Shown in pieces: positions 37,996 through 49,695 of a stretch of 64,000 nt of DNA. Under the pieces are notes generated by a model that searched no databases, was not told the origin of the DNA, and worked only from the letters and a program-made list of their open reading frames with translations. A program made the position numbers and the translations under genes. Origin of the DNA: Styela clava (lineage: Eukaryota; Chordata; Ascidiacea; Stolidobranchia; Styelidae); assembly GCF_964204865.1 (NCBI RefSeq), contig NC_135263.1:11887426-11951425 (forward strand), given 5' to 3'. How positions within the stretch are numbered: position 1 is the stretch's first letter; each line of letters starts with the position of its first letter.

Positions 37996-40900
37996 ATGGA
38001 AAATACGACAACTTATTACATACGAACAGCGCATTGCGGATTTAAACTTATGAATGCACCAAGAGTTACAACAGCAATATTGACATCTGTTATTGTTGTT
38101 GAAAACAGTTTGCTTCTGATAGCTATCGCAACACACTGGAAAAAATTTCACTCAAATCTATACAGATTTGTTGCTTCACTTGTGTGTGCAGACTTGTTCT
38201 TTGGCTTGTCAAATTTTGCCGTTGCGGTAAGTTCTTAGTTTTTACCTTATCTTAGTAAGAGGGATTGGTGAATGGAAGCCTGCTACAATAACTCCAAAAT
38301 ACGCACAGGGAGGGAAGGCCACGAGTAGTTGAAGACTTGTGCTTGCTTATTTTACTATCATTGGATCTATGTATTTTTGGCAAAATGTTTATCGGAAAAA
38401 TTATTATCCGGACAATAATTGACAAAAAGGAGCTACGTGGGCCCAATTTTTTTATAGTAAAAAATGCGACGTCTAACAGGCTTTTTGACGGGATATTCGG
38501 TAATATTCGTGCCTATATTTTAAATACTATTCTTTTTTTTATTTTATTTATCTATTTACAGATAATGTATACTACAAATGCCGGACTAGATATTGTTTCA
38601 ATGTTAAAAGCTGTTTCCTACGCATCATTTCTCGTGTGCATATTGAGGTATATACTTTTTACTGTTTAGCAATGAACAAAATGCAAGTACTGAAGTCAAA
38701 TAACTTGACTATAAATTTGAATAAAGACTGACTGACTTCTGATTTGAGTATTCATAAATGACATGCAATATTAGTGCCGATCTATTTTGTTCCTTGGATT
38801 TTCCTTATTTTTCACTATCATTAGGATATACAGGTAACTTCATCATTTGACGAACCGTGATATATTTATTTATTTGCTAACAATTCCCGTCGACCATAAT
38901 AATAGAAATCATTCGAGATGCATGACTTCCAATAGTGAAAGAAAACGAAAACTATTCAGAGATTATGTAGAACCAAATGTTTCGACAAAGAGTTTGACAA
39001 TCCTTTTGACAGTAATCATCACTTAATCATTTTTTTCATTTAAAAAAATGGTATAATCATATAAATATATTCAGAAAAGTTCTGACTCAATTTGGTGTGA
39101 ATATACCTAACCATCAACCAGCAGTTATCAAAATTTGATGGTGGAATATTATAGTCATTTTCATAACACTAAGACATAGCTCCTGATACAAATTGTAATT
39201 AAAACTTGACTGATTTACTCATTATGTCATTCCATAGCATGACACTTCTAAATATTTCTGTCAAGTCAACGTGTATAAGATCATGTGAGATTATGGTTCA
39301 AGCATATCCTGACCGATCTTGGACAAAAAATCTTACTTCCATTTCAGGTGTTTTCAGGTAATTAAATTAACTTATAGCATTTCATGATTTGTTTTGTGGT
39401 GATTTATAGTTTTCATGATTCGAACTTTCTTTACAAATGTAGTTAATATAGCTAGTAGGAAACCTGTACTGAATACCATTATTGTTTTCGAACACTTTTC
39501 TGATAAAATCTTACCACTTCAATACTTAAATATCAAGTAGAGTTAATCAAATATTAGGCAGCAAAAATAATTTGACAACTTTTTATATTTTATGCTATAT
39601 TTCATCAGACTATTTACAATTTCAAATAGCCCTGCAGCTTATTTGAAAAATACTTCTGGTATGAACTATTTTTTTTCATCTAATGATTCTAGTCCATCTA
39701 ACATTTTTATATGTAACCCACTCATGCCATTAAATTACTTTTCAATATTAACATTTTTTTTTGAAAATTTGTCTGAAATTTTTACAGAAAAACACATCAT
39801 GTTAAACGAATGATTATAAGTATTTGGTTACTTCTTCCTATTTTTACTTTGGTTGGTGTTATGACAAGATGCACAGAAGAAGAGCATGATTGCATGGAAG
39901 GTTGTTCGACTATGGTGATTGATTCAAGTGGAGAAGAGCAAAGATTATGCAAAATGTTAATTTAACCTTCCATATTGAAAATATTTGAGTTGAATATTTG
40001 ACGCTATTCATTTCAAATTTATACAGATTTGACGAGTTTTAAAAAATCTTGAAATGTGATAGTAGGATTATACAAAATAATTTGAAAATTTATCATTTGA
40101 AAATAGTCTAAGATTACCTAAACAAGTGATGACTTCTAACTTCTTTGTGAAATCAACATTATCCGAGCATGGTATAGAATTCAGAAATGTGGGTGTTTAC
40201 AAACAGTCTGACTAAGAACAAAGTCAAAAATTTTTGGAGACAGGGGGAACTATTTTGAAAAGACTGCCAGATGGAAAATTAAATTTTTTCAAATACCTTC
40301 TTTAATTTACAAAAATTTTCTTAGTACTCCACATTGCTCGGGTTTTATGGCTCCATTATCGTTTCCTTTTCTCCTGCTTACGAACGCAACATCTTGGTGT
40401 GCACTTGGAATTTTGGTGGCTAGTACTGTTTATGTTGTATTTTTTAAAGTGATTATTACGCCAAAACCATCAATTGATCATGGTTAGTGATTTTTCTGTT
40501 TATTGAAACTATTGTTTTTTTTTTGTTAATTTTATTATTTCATAATTACTACTTCTTCTTCACAATTAAATGGGTACTCCTGGAGTATGCGTACCAAGAT
40601 GTCGCACAACCTGAACCCTGACCTTGTACACAACTTGAGTTCAGGTTGTGCGCCATTTTGGTGCGCATACCTCAGGCGGATCATTGAATGTTTTTAAAAA
40701 TAAAGTAAAGGAGGTGGTAAGAAAGATAGATGTGCGATGGTTGTTTAGAATGATAAGTGTTGCTAATCTTTAATGATTTATTATGCTATTTTTATAACAG
40801 AAAAGCCACTTCCTGGCATCGAAGTTACGACAACGGATGGATATAAAGAGAGAATTTCAGGACAGAATTCTCTTGCGTTTGAACATACTTTAAAATATGA

Positions 40901-42366
40901 AGAAAGTGAAAATATTACGTGGGCTGAATCTTCATTAGTTGCCAGACAACAATTTGGGTTCAACAACGATTTTATTTCAAAATTCTCTCTTGCTGTTACC
41001 ATTCTTCAGTTTACATTTTGGTCTGCACTCACTACGTTTACGCTTCGAGCATTTTCTACACAAAAGCAGCTTTTGTCATACCTCAACGTGCAGATTTACT
41101 CCGTGAGTTATGGGTTTATATTTAAGATTTTTTAGATGTTGAGTAATGCTAGGTTTGTGAAGGGAGGATGTGTATGTTAGATGGTATTTGTCCTTGGTAT
41201 TTTAAATGGTAATTCAGAGTTTTACAAATAAGTGGCTGGTTGTCTAAGATCATGGAGTCATAAAATCTGAATCAACCGGGTTCTTGTCAATCAATCAAAA
41301 ATCATTATGCTCCGGATTAATGGGAATCAACATTGATCCTGATTTCTCTTGACATTAGTCATTTATCGACATTATTCAATGTAAAAAATTCGTTAATCTG
41401 TGCATCGTTGATGTGCGATATTAAGAACAACCATTTATAATTGTTTTTGGATATTACTTATATTTGGAATAAATGACAAATGAAAATGACTTACAACGCA
41501 TTTTTCCAAAACAATCTTATTATATTTTGCCGATAAAAGTCATTGTTACCGTGCACAGATGTAACGATGACTTGTTTTTTTAGAATATTTTTACACTTCC
41601 AAGTCTTGCTAATCCTTGGATATGCTTCTTTACAATGACCAAATTAAAAGATGCAGTCATAGCAACTTTTTTTAAACACAGGTAACTAAAACACTGGTAA
41701 ATAAAGTATATATATGTTGTGACCGATATAATTGTATCCTAGTTATTATGAGTTGCCAAGTCAAAATGCGAACCAAGATGGCGGACATCGGAACGTAACA
41801 TGGGTACCAGGTTAGGGTTAGGCGATAATTTTTTTCCAAATTTCCTTATTTTAGTCATATTATCAGTTCGAAGACTAGCCAAGAGCCTCCCGTAGTATTT
41901 ATAGCTAAAATTATAGCCTAACCCTAACCTAGTACACATATTACATTCCGATGTCCGCCATCTTGGTTCGCATACTTCAGGAGCCCCGTCAAAATATTGT
42001 TATGAAGTAGTTACAGCTTTGGTATAGATGCTTCTGCACAAAAGTCCAGGCGTATATAATTTTCATGAGAAAATGTTACAGGTACAATACTTGCTAACAA
42101 GTAGTCTACTTGGTATGTTCTAATCGAATCTATCCTCATAATAATTTTTTTATGGTCTCATCTAGTCCCACTCATCACATTCATCTAAACTTTGTGAATT
42201 GTTTTATTTCAAATTTCGTCAATATATTCGTGACAAATATTTGAAAAATAAGTTACAGCTATACTGAGCTTGAATATTATCACATGCATATTGTTTCAGA
42301 TGCCGATTCAGGAAGAGACGCGTCACCAGTACAATGGCAATTCAAATCAATTCATCCAACACATAA
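37996..42366 (+). CDS. EDG-like (S1P/LPA-type) class A GPCR, copy C
   Basis: A complete eight-exon model: 37996-38226, 38562-38647, 39238-39357, 39788-39955, 40325-40482, 40801-41102, 41584-41681, 42300-42366. The total is 1,230 nt, 409 residues plus stop, no internal stop. All exon lengths except the last match copy B exactly. TM1 IVVENSLLLIAIATHWKKFH, TM2 LVCADLFFGLSNF, TM3 end SVKSTYIR, ECL2 DCMEGCSTMV, TM6 FTFWSAL, TM7 LANPWICFF. The tail is longer than in B (CRFRKRRVTSTMAIQINSSNT). Introns 5 and 7 carry MITEs absent from B. The leader acceptor is TTTTGAG (ends 37,971) rather than TTTTCAG, a poorer 3' splice site. AATAAA at 42,403-42,408 is a likely poly(A) signal. Confidence 0.85.
40573..40682. 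mobile_element. Palindromic MITE in intron 5 of receptor C
   Basis: Its arms are long inverted repeats, for example GTCGCACAACCTGAA against TTCAGGTTGTGCGCC, and GTATGCG against CGCATAC. The flanks ATTAAATG (40565-40572) and ATTGAATG (40683-40690) fit an 8-bp duplication with one mismatch. Copy B has an uninterrupted AATTAAATG at the matching place, so it is an insertion after duplication. Confidence 0.75.
41768..41987. mobile_element. Palindromic MITE in intron 7 of receptor C
   Basis: Inverted arms GCGAACCAAGATGGCGGACA and TGTCCGCCATCTTGGTTCGC. GTCAAAAT flanks on both sides (41760-41767 and 41988-41995). Receptor B has a single GTCAAAAT followed by ATTGTTATGAAG at the same site, an intact empty site. 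It is related to the intron 5 MITE and to a half-copy at 21,360-21,440. Confidence 0.88.
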
Positions 42367-42402
42367 CGTGAATGTTGTTATAATGAGCACTCATTGAAGA
42401 AA

Positions 42403-42408
42403 AATAAA
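42403..42408 (+). other. Poly(A) signal AATAAA of receptor C
   Basis: Canonical hexamer 37 nt after the stop codon. The homologous position in receptor B reads AATAAG. Confidence 0.55.
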
Positions 42409-43620
42409 ATTGGCTTGCAACTCAAAATGAAGTAAATGTCATATGTTTTGATATCGTCTTTTTGCATTATTTTATTATTTTGTAATACCCAATCAATGAA
42501 TTTATTGAAAAATAAAACAAACTTTTCAAAGCTGTCGGTGATGATTTTGAGTTCAGCACTAGCATTAGCACACACAATGATTATGATTCCAACCAACTCA
42601 ATTCGTAGTGCGGTGCTATATTAGGACTTGAAAAAAAACTTTGTCAGTTTATTCACAGAGAAACATCACTTGTAAACATTTAATGGGAGATGACAAAAAG
42701 CTTCAATTATTTGATTGAAACTTTCTTTCACCACAAACAAAACAATTGTTTCCCGCCAGTTGTTTCAACAACACAAATTTCAATCACACAATTCACTCCC
42801 TAGTTTGCTTTTGGTAAATCTATACACATTGAGGAAGTAGTAGGAAGACCCCGTAACTCAAGCATTCCTGGTCCTATAGCAGTTTCTAATCAGACAGCGT
42901 TCTTTACATTTAAACCTGTTGCTCCTAGGCTAATTAGATAATTGCTGTTTTTTTTATATAAATTTTGAATCCGAAGTTGACCGGCGAGTGGTCAGTACGA
43001 CTCATCTTATAAAACAGTGGCCACTTTCGAGCAGGCCCAAACATTGTGATATTGAAGCACGAACGAGGTTTACGAAAATCAATTCATAAACAAATCTATA
43101 AAATTGATGTTGAGGAATTACCAAAACTTCAACTGTTTATAAACTTCAGTGTGTGGTTTCTTTGGTTTCCGCTCTTCCGCTGATGCTGGCCACTGGGAGC
43201 TATTCACTATCATTTCTGTCATCTGTGCGCTACAAAACAAGATCACAGATGTGTCCAACCAACTGTGCCATCTCTAAATTAGAGCAGTGGATACTGGAAG
43301 ACAGTTATATGTACGTACAGGCTGATACCAGCTTGACACAATACGACATCATATTTACCTGATATTTGATAATTTTGTTGATTCATTGCCTGTTCATCAA
43401 ATGCTTCACGATACCTACTTTAAACATATGTACAATGAAATACCCATTGGTTAATATAATACAACAAAAATTGTGAACATACAGTATTCCAAATCTGTAT
43501 AGAGGACTTGCACGGGTCGCGTGACTTTGTTTACTGGACGGCAAAAATACAAAAACGTCCATTTTGCTCCTGTCAGTTGCAAGTCGGATTATACGTTTCC
43601 GTTTTGTTTGACTGTTGAAA

Positions 43621-43830
43621 ATGGTTATTTCGTATTGTTCCGCTGGCTGTACGTATAGTATCGACAACGAAATGGATCTTCAGTTTTATTCCACTGTTTT
43701 CAAAAGATCCGGAACGTCGCGCAATGTGGATATCATCTATTGGCAGGACTGCTTGGGGTCAAGTCTAGAAGTCATCTCGCTTGTGTTTCACTGTTTGCGG
43801 ACGGCACTTCGTTGATGGTGGGTGATAATG
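43621..43830 (+). pseudogene. THAP-domain fossil, frameshifted
   Basis: The frame from 43,621 begins MVISYCSAGCTYS, giving the first Cys pair of a THAP (C2CH) zinc finger. After LQF the reading frame shifts by one, and the next frame gives SKDPERRAMWISSIGR, then an in-frame TAG, then SSRLCFTVCGRHFVDG. This matches the THAP pattern of FPKDPERR-x-x-W, IGR and the Cys-x-x-His-Phe end. One frameshift and one stop show it is not functional. THAP domains occur in P-type transposases and domesticated relatives; which source applies here is unknown. Confidence 0.65.
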
Positions 43831-44089
43831 TGCCGTTATCAATTTCTTTAAATATCCATAAGCTCCCTCATTTCAATGGAAAACAGATGACAAACTACTG
43901 TTATTGGTAGGTCTAGGCGTAGGCCTACTTGCAGACTTGACTTGTGTAAGGAATTAATCATCAATTGCTATTGTTTCCCTAATTAGCAAGTAATCTATTA
44001 GTAAGTGTGAAAGGTTGAATAGATAACTAAATTTTAACGCCAGTGCTCATGCAAAAAATAACCAGAATTCAATTGAATTCGCCATTTAG

Positions 44090-44440
44090 GAATACGCTCA
44101 CCACCGCATTTCTGACCCCCCTGGTAGTTGCACAGGTTCGAATCCCATGCGGGGATAGTTATGTGTGAGAGGATTGCAGCTCTCCTCCCACTGAGGGTGG
44201 TTCACACGAGCGCTGGTCGATTACGACATCCCCCACCATCAAGTCCATGCTTCTGAAAACAAATAACTGGCTAACTAATCCCGACATAGAATGGTAATCG
44301 TACGATGTTGCACATTGCAATCCCCATCTTCCCCCTTCAATCCCCAATTCCTCCCAGATAAATCCTATCCTAAAAACTACCGACATTGGTAGGCATATTT
44401 AACCCATTATCATCTGCTTATGTCCCATCAATATTTGAAT
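44090..44440 (+). mobile_element. tRNA-derived SINE
   Basis: A perfect RNA polymerase III B box, GGTTCGAATCC, lies at 44,135-44,145, followed by an unrelated body with CTCTCCTCCCACTGAGGGTG, a TCCCCCACCATCAAGTCCAT block and a CAATCCCCA-rich tail. The A box is degenerate. An inverted partial copy of the body is at 45,128-45,212. It is not a functional tRNA gene: no cloverleaf can be formed upstream of the B box. Confidence 0.7.
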
Positions 44441-45127
44441 TTTTGCCATCCCCAGAGAGGAAAAGAATAGTTAGAAAAAGAGAGATTTTGAAGAAAGGCA
44501 AAAGGCAGGATCATTTCAACAAATTCTGTTAACTTGTATGCGTTGCAATATTACGTTGCAGTTATTAGCATAAACATTTAATGTGTCTTTCGACTAGAGC
44601 TAACACACTTTAAAAGAAGCCGCCTATACCCGTTTTCACTAGAACCATAATACTGTAAAATATTCGACAGAAATTACCCCTAAAGGCATCATATCTTTAA
44701 TTTGAAAGGGGTGTGGAGGCAGATACATTTTTTACTCTAAATTATGGAATGTTACTTCCAGGTTATCTTATCCTTGCTTATAAATATCTTGATGTTAGTG
44801 ACTCCAACTGACCCATGCATGCCACACTGAAAATTCTCACTGTGTACCGATAAAATTGAGCAGTTGGAGACTCAAACCTTGAAACAGTTGAATCTGAGCA
44901 CGATGGATTCATGTGTAACACGTGATATGCATTTATAAGCAAAAATATCCCATCCTGAGCAGCACCGATCCACAATCTTCTGCCTATGGAATCAAAACAT
45001 TAGACAAATTGGTGTACTGTGCGCATTCACAAATCTTTGCAAATCAAGTGTGCTTTTGAACTAAGGAAAATTTAGCATTGAAATGGTCAATCTCAATATA
45101 AACCTGGTATCTGCTATTTATTTGTTT

Positions 45128-45212
45128 ATCTGTTATTTGTTTTCAGAAGCATGGACTTGGATGGTGGGGGATGATCGTAACCGATCAGCGGTCGTGTGAA
45201 CCACCCATGGTA
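45128..45212 (-). repeat. Inverted partial copy of the SINE body
   Basis: The reverse complement contains GGTGGTTCACACGA, a CCCCCACCATC block and AAGTCCATGCTTCTGAAAAC, matching 44,199-44,272. Head and tail are missing. Confidence 0.65.
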
Positions 45213-46985
45213 CGCTCATTGCAGTTTCAGCATTTCAGTTACGTAAAATTAACATAAAATGTGTCTTACCAAGTTACAATGCGATAAAATTACCTTAATT
45301 GGAACTATACCGTACTTAGAGTGAGCACCTAAATTTGAATCGAACATTCCGATTACATATTACAAAATATTTTTGATTATTTTCCAAATTGGGTCGTGCA
45401 CTATGGGGAACACATATATTTTTATGTGTATTCAATGAACTTGAATTTGGAAAGTCGATTGTGTATTTTTCAAGATTATAAAATTAGATGCAGGAAGATA
45501 AAATTAAGGTTTTTCAATTAATTTATAATAACAGCTTCATAGAGCAAAATATTACGTAGATATTTGCCTTGGTAACTTTTGTAACAATATTCCAATGTGG
45601 TTGTAATGAACACGAGATTACATTAGTGTTCCATTATCTTCGCAGTGTCTAGACTAGATGTTCTCTCAATAAACACAACCACACATAGGTGCCACTTTAT
45701 CTAACAACGTAACAAAGTGTAGATATAGTGTTCAACAAAATGCACAGATTCATTGTAGATTTGCAATACTTAAATGCAGTTGCAGTGAACACTATAATGC
45801 ATAGGTGCGACGTAGTTTCAGCGATGTTTAGATGTGCTTGTAGCAAACACAATAACGCAGACTTTTCATGGTGCTTAGATACTAGTGATATACGGGAAAA
45901 GTTTATTCACAAGTGCAGCATGTTTACACTAAATTAGGTAATAGGTTTGTTAACAGGAGCGAAATAGGTTGATTTCACTCCTTCGAAGCCATACTTGAAA
46001 TTTTTGAAACAGCGCTGCGGGCAGTGTGTTCTGTCATTCCAAAAAGAAAACGACCTTACCGTATTTTTTAATCTACGAAAGCGCGATTTGCGGAATTTAC
46101 TAAACAACAATCAGCTAGTGTCGGTATATGAAAATATAATGACTTTAAATGTGAAATAGTATTTTTTTATTATCATTTGAAACTGTTTTCCTGTTGAGCT
46201 TCGTCAAATCCCGCGTCAGCATAGTCATATTCTAGTTTACTTTTTTCAGCCAACAAAAAAAAACGCAACGAAACCACGAGAACAAATCGAATATACAAAT
46301 GTTTTGGATAAGGAATGTAGACGCGAACCAATCTTGGTTATCTAAAAGCGACATCCAAAGTTGTAAAATCTAAATCAGATTTAACAGGCAGGAAGTCTAT
46401 TCATTAGAATTGTTGTTATCGGTGAATATAACTTTTGCGAGATTACTAACAGATACTATAATGGATAAAATAAAAATGATATTCATATAATATCATCGTT
46501 TTTTCAGCGCAACAGCACAAAGAAGTTAAAATCGAAAATACTGGTAACCCATGACCTATTTTCCAAAATCACTAACGAAAAAAGATGTGCGTTGTTTCAC
46601 TGTAGAGCTGATAAAAAATTAAATCTGACGATGATGCTATGCGGCTGGAGACATATGTTGGTGTTAATAATATACCTTAATTAATACTTTGTTAATAGGC
46701 AATGGTTAGATTATCTTTGACTTCATAAATATTAACGAAAAGACTCGAAAAAACAACTGTTAGCAGCAATTAGCTGAATAAGATAATTTAGTATGTTGCA
46801 AGCTGTTACGAGATGCCACTTTAATCTAGAATGAACATGCAAATGTAAACATTATGTACTAGTGCAGCTGTAAATGGATTACTTGCTGTTTTTAATGCTG
46901 CACGAAAAAACTAAAACATCTTGAACGTTTCCATTCGCTGTTATCCCAAGTTTAAGAGTACAGATACACTTCACCAGCATCAAAA
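45213..46985. other. Spacer, with a degenerate tandem repeat at about 45,590-45,900
   Basis: No gene is seen. Between 45,590 and 45,900 a roughly 60-80 bp motif recurs about five times in degenerate form (AACAC, ATAGGTGC, GACGTAGTTTC-like and TGTTTAGAT blocks). Confidence 0.35.
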
Positions 46986-46989
46986 AATT

Positions 46990-47285
46990 AAACGAGAATA
47001 TTGATCAGAGACCGAAGACTTATCGATCGAAAGTTAGGGGATCCCCAAAACAGAGTTCTTACTCCATAGTGACACCTTGTGTCCCATTACTAATTAATAA
47101 CTCGCTAATTATACGACATAATTCATCCAAAATCAATAGGCTTCTGGTCTGAGATATGATGAATGCACATGCAAAATTTGGAGCAGATTCAACCACGCCT
47201 TCGTGAGATATCGCGGACATCTAACCGACAGACAAACCGACAGAAAGACAAATACCTATCAACATACTTACCGCTCTAAAGATCG
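46990..47285 (-). mobile_element. GTCTGTCTG-type element, inverted copy
   Basis: The reverse orientation shares ACTTATCGATCGAAAGTTAG, CGACATAATTCATCC, GATATCGCG and AAATACCTATCAACATACTT with 33,955-34,235. Confidence 0.6.
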
Positions 47286-47794
47286 ATAACGAATGAAGTA
47301 ATAACGAACGCAATCGGAGAATTAGAATGAGCCCGAGCTGACGACTGGCTTATCACGACTGAAATTGCTGACAAATAGTTAATGCCGCTGCAACAACAGT
47401 TTTTTGTTTTCATGAAGGAACTAATTATTCTAGTGGATGACATTCTAGTTATTGATAGTAAAAAATAAATGGCCCATGCGATATTTCTCTTTGGAAAGTT
47501 AATGCATACTAATGACAATGCCTGCATTCGTCAATGAATGACTTCTTTAGACAACTGTAACCCCTAAGCCTTCTTTCTACCCAACACATGGCATTACGTA
47601 TATGCAAATAGGAAGTAGAAGTCCAAACTTTTACTATTCGTGGCGAGAAACTAAAAAAACAATTTACAAAAATTGAAACAAGCGTAACACAATAATGAAA
47701 CATCTTTTTGATGTAATAAATTAAATAGGAAGCCAGTAATCTTATTCTTAATCTCAATTTTTCATGAAGGCTCAAATGGTTGACGAGTCGAAAA

Positions 47795-48010
47795 ATAAAG
47801 CGACATCAAACATTCATTAGAAAATTATTTTTGACGCACGGTAATCACCATTGTTGTTATCAAAACACACTAATTTGTTTTTATAATATTCACCCAGAAA
47901 CGACTATTCTCGTGGTTTTACGTTCATCAATATTCAATCGTAGAGGATGATGAAAATGCGATTACGTATAAATGCCTGCGCAGTCAGTGGCATTGTAAAT
48001 TTCTGATGAG
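47795..48010 (+). pseudogene. Remnant D1: decayed orphan TM6-TM7 exon and flank
   Basis: Contains AAACATTCATTAG, AAATTATTTT, ATCACCATTGTTGTTA and TTCATCAATATTC blocks in the order found at 26,360-26,520 and 37,320-37,470, but with frameshifts and stops. It marks the left part of a fourth receptor unit. Confidence 0.55.
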
Positions 48011-49580
48011 ATCACAATGAGGCATTGTTCAAATAAGAGGGATATATAGCTCAGAACTAACACTTTTACTATCAAATTTTAAATGAACACCAAGTTTGAA
48101 GAATTCTAATAACATATTGTTCACCTTACAAATAGTATTGTAAAATAGGGCAAAACATGTCATATATAAGCAGGGATGCCCAACCGACTAAAATCTTCTG
48201 AATATGCAAAATAGTTTTCAAATTCAGAATTTCCGATGCCATAATGATTTTTCTGCCAAGTAAAATATTTAATTCATGACATCTACGGTAATTTAAAATG
48301 TCTTTTTATAATAATTTAATTGTGTTCAACGGAACTCGCGGTTGCGCCGACTTACGACAAAGTAAACATACGACGGCAATCTGCGAACATAAAAATGTGA
48401 GAAAAACTTCCAGATAATATTTAGTTTTGATACGGATCATTGCGATCGCCGTTAAAAAATCTCAAGATCTGCTATAAAATCCCAGGGAGTACGATTTAAT
48501 TTAGTACCTAAAAAATCCATATGAAATATATAGTATATCAAAAATACATATTCATCGCCTCGAAATCTGCGCGGAACGGCTTCTGAAACAGTCGCCGAAA
48601 TTATGTTAACTCGATTAAAAAAGCCGACTCCTTCAACGAATAACGATCTTTTTTTTGCGCAAAGTAATCAATTCATAAGGGCATACTTAAAATGCCTTAA
48701 TAGTGTTCGATTCAACCTGTCCTTGCTTCGACATAAAAACATTATTACACTAAAATACTACGCCAATCTGCAGACACAAAAAGTGTGGTAAAGTGCCCGA
48801 TTATATCGTGTTTTGTGATTTCGTGAACTCGGCAAATCTGAGCCGTTCTTGAAGCATTGGCTTCACTACATTTTAAAGATATTACCATTAGAAAAATCTT
48901 TTCGTCTGCGATAAAATTCCGCGAAGTAAAATTTATTTTAATACAATGAAAATTCGACTGAATTTACTTTACACTTATATTTAGTCGCGTCAGGCCCGTC
49001 GGTAAGTTTAAAATTGATCCCAAGGTACATTGCGCTCACAATTGAATCTTTAAATTTACAATGACAGTATGGTTTCAGAAGCCAACCAATCAAAATGTCT
49101 GCCGTAGGCACACGAAATGCTACGTTGCGAATACAAGTGTATCACTCTACTCTTGTTATCTTGTAGTGAGACAATAACTTCCGCATACTGCAGAAGTGTT
49201 TGTGGGATCGTTCGTCAGTCAAGACACAAGATATTCGACACTTCGGGCTTGGCCAAACTCAAATACTGTATCAGCATGACGTATTTGGCCCATATACAGT
49301 ACTGTTTTCATCCTACTTTTTTTTAAAAAACACGCAACGGGCGCTGTATGAAACTGGTTCAAGGCAATTTTTGGAGTATGTTATTAAATTCACTCAACAT
49401 CAGGCGCGATCGACCGATTTATTGGCCACCCCTGTTATATATATAGCATTTACCTTTAATCACCAGTCGAGTTGCCTTGAAATTTTCAATGGTTTAAAAT
49501 TGTTGTTGTCGCTAGAATTCTTAGTCAAATTTTTATTTATGTGAACACGTGGCGGCTATCTTTTTTTTTTAATCTGGTTA
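48011..49580. other. Region between remnants D1 and D2, no gene
   Basis: In units B and C this interval would hold exons 1-6 of the receptor. None is recognisable, so they were deleted or have decayed beyond recognition. Short frames here show no domain. Confidence 0.4.
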
Positions 49581-49584
49581 GGCG

Positions 49585-49695
49585 AAGTCGTGAAAACTGC
49601 GGAACTGGTAGTTTACTATGACAGATTGTATGCCCGTGCTACTTCGTTTTGGCTTTCGTGTGCATATATTTGAACATCGCTCTCTTGTTTTAGTT
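49585..49695 (-). repeat. Repeat family X, inverted fragment
   Basis: The reverse complement reads the family-X signature: ACAAGAGAGCGATGTTCAAA, then TGCACACGAAAGCCAAAACG, then TAGCACGGGCATACAATCTG. Confidence 0.6.

Larger units (their letters stand above)
32890..43495 (+). repeat. Tandem segmental duplication, unit 2 (contains receptor C)
   Basis: Head-to-tail copy of 22,010-32,830. It carries unit-specific insertions: the GTCTGTCTG element at 33,955-34,235 and MITEs at 40,573-40,682 and 41,768-41,987. It lost the transposase part of the nested hAT and most of the outer hAT. Confidence 0.8.

Noticed and set aside
44090..44160. tRNA gene suggested by the GGTTCGAATCC B box
   Set aside because: There is no convincing A box or cloverleaf, and the sequence continues into a repeated body with a second copy nearby, so a SINE fits better.
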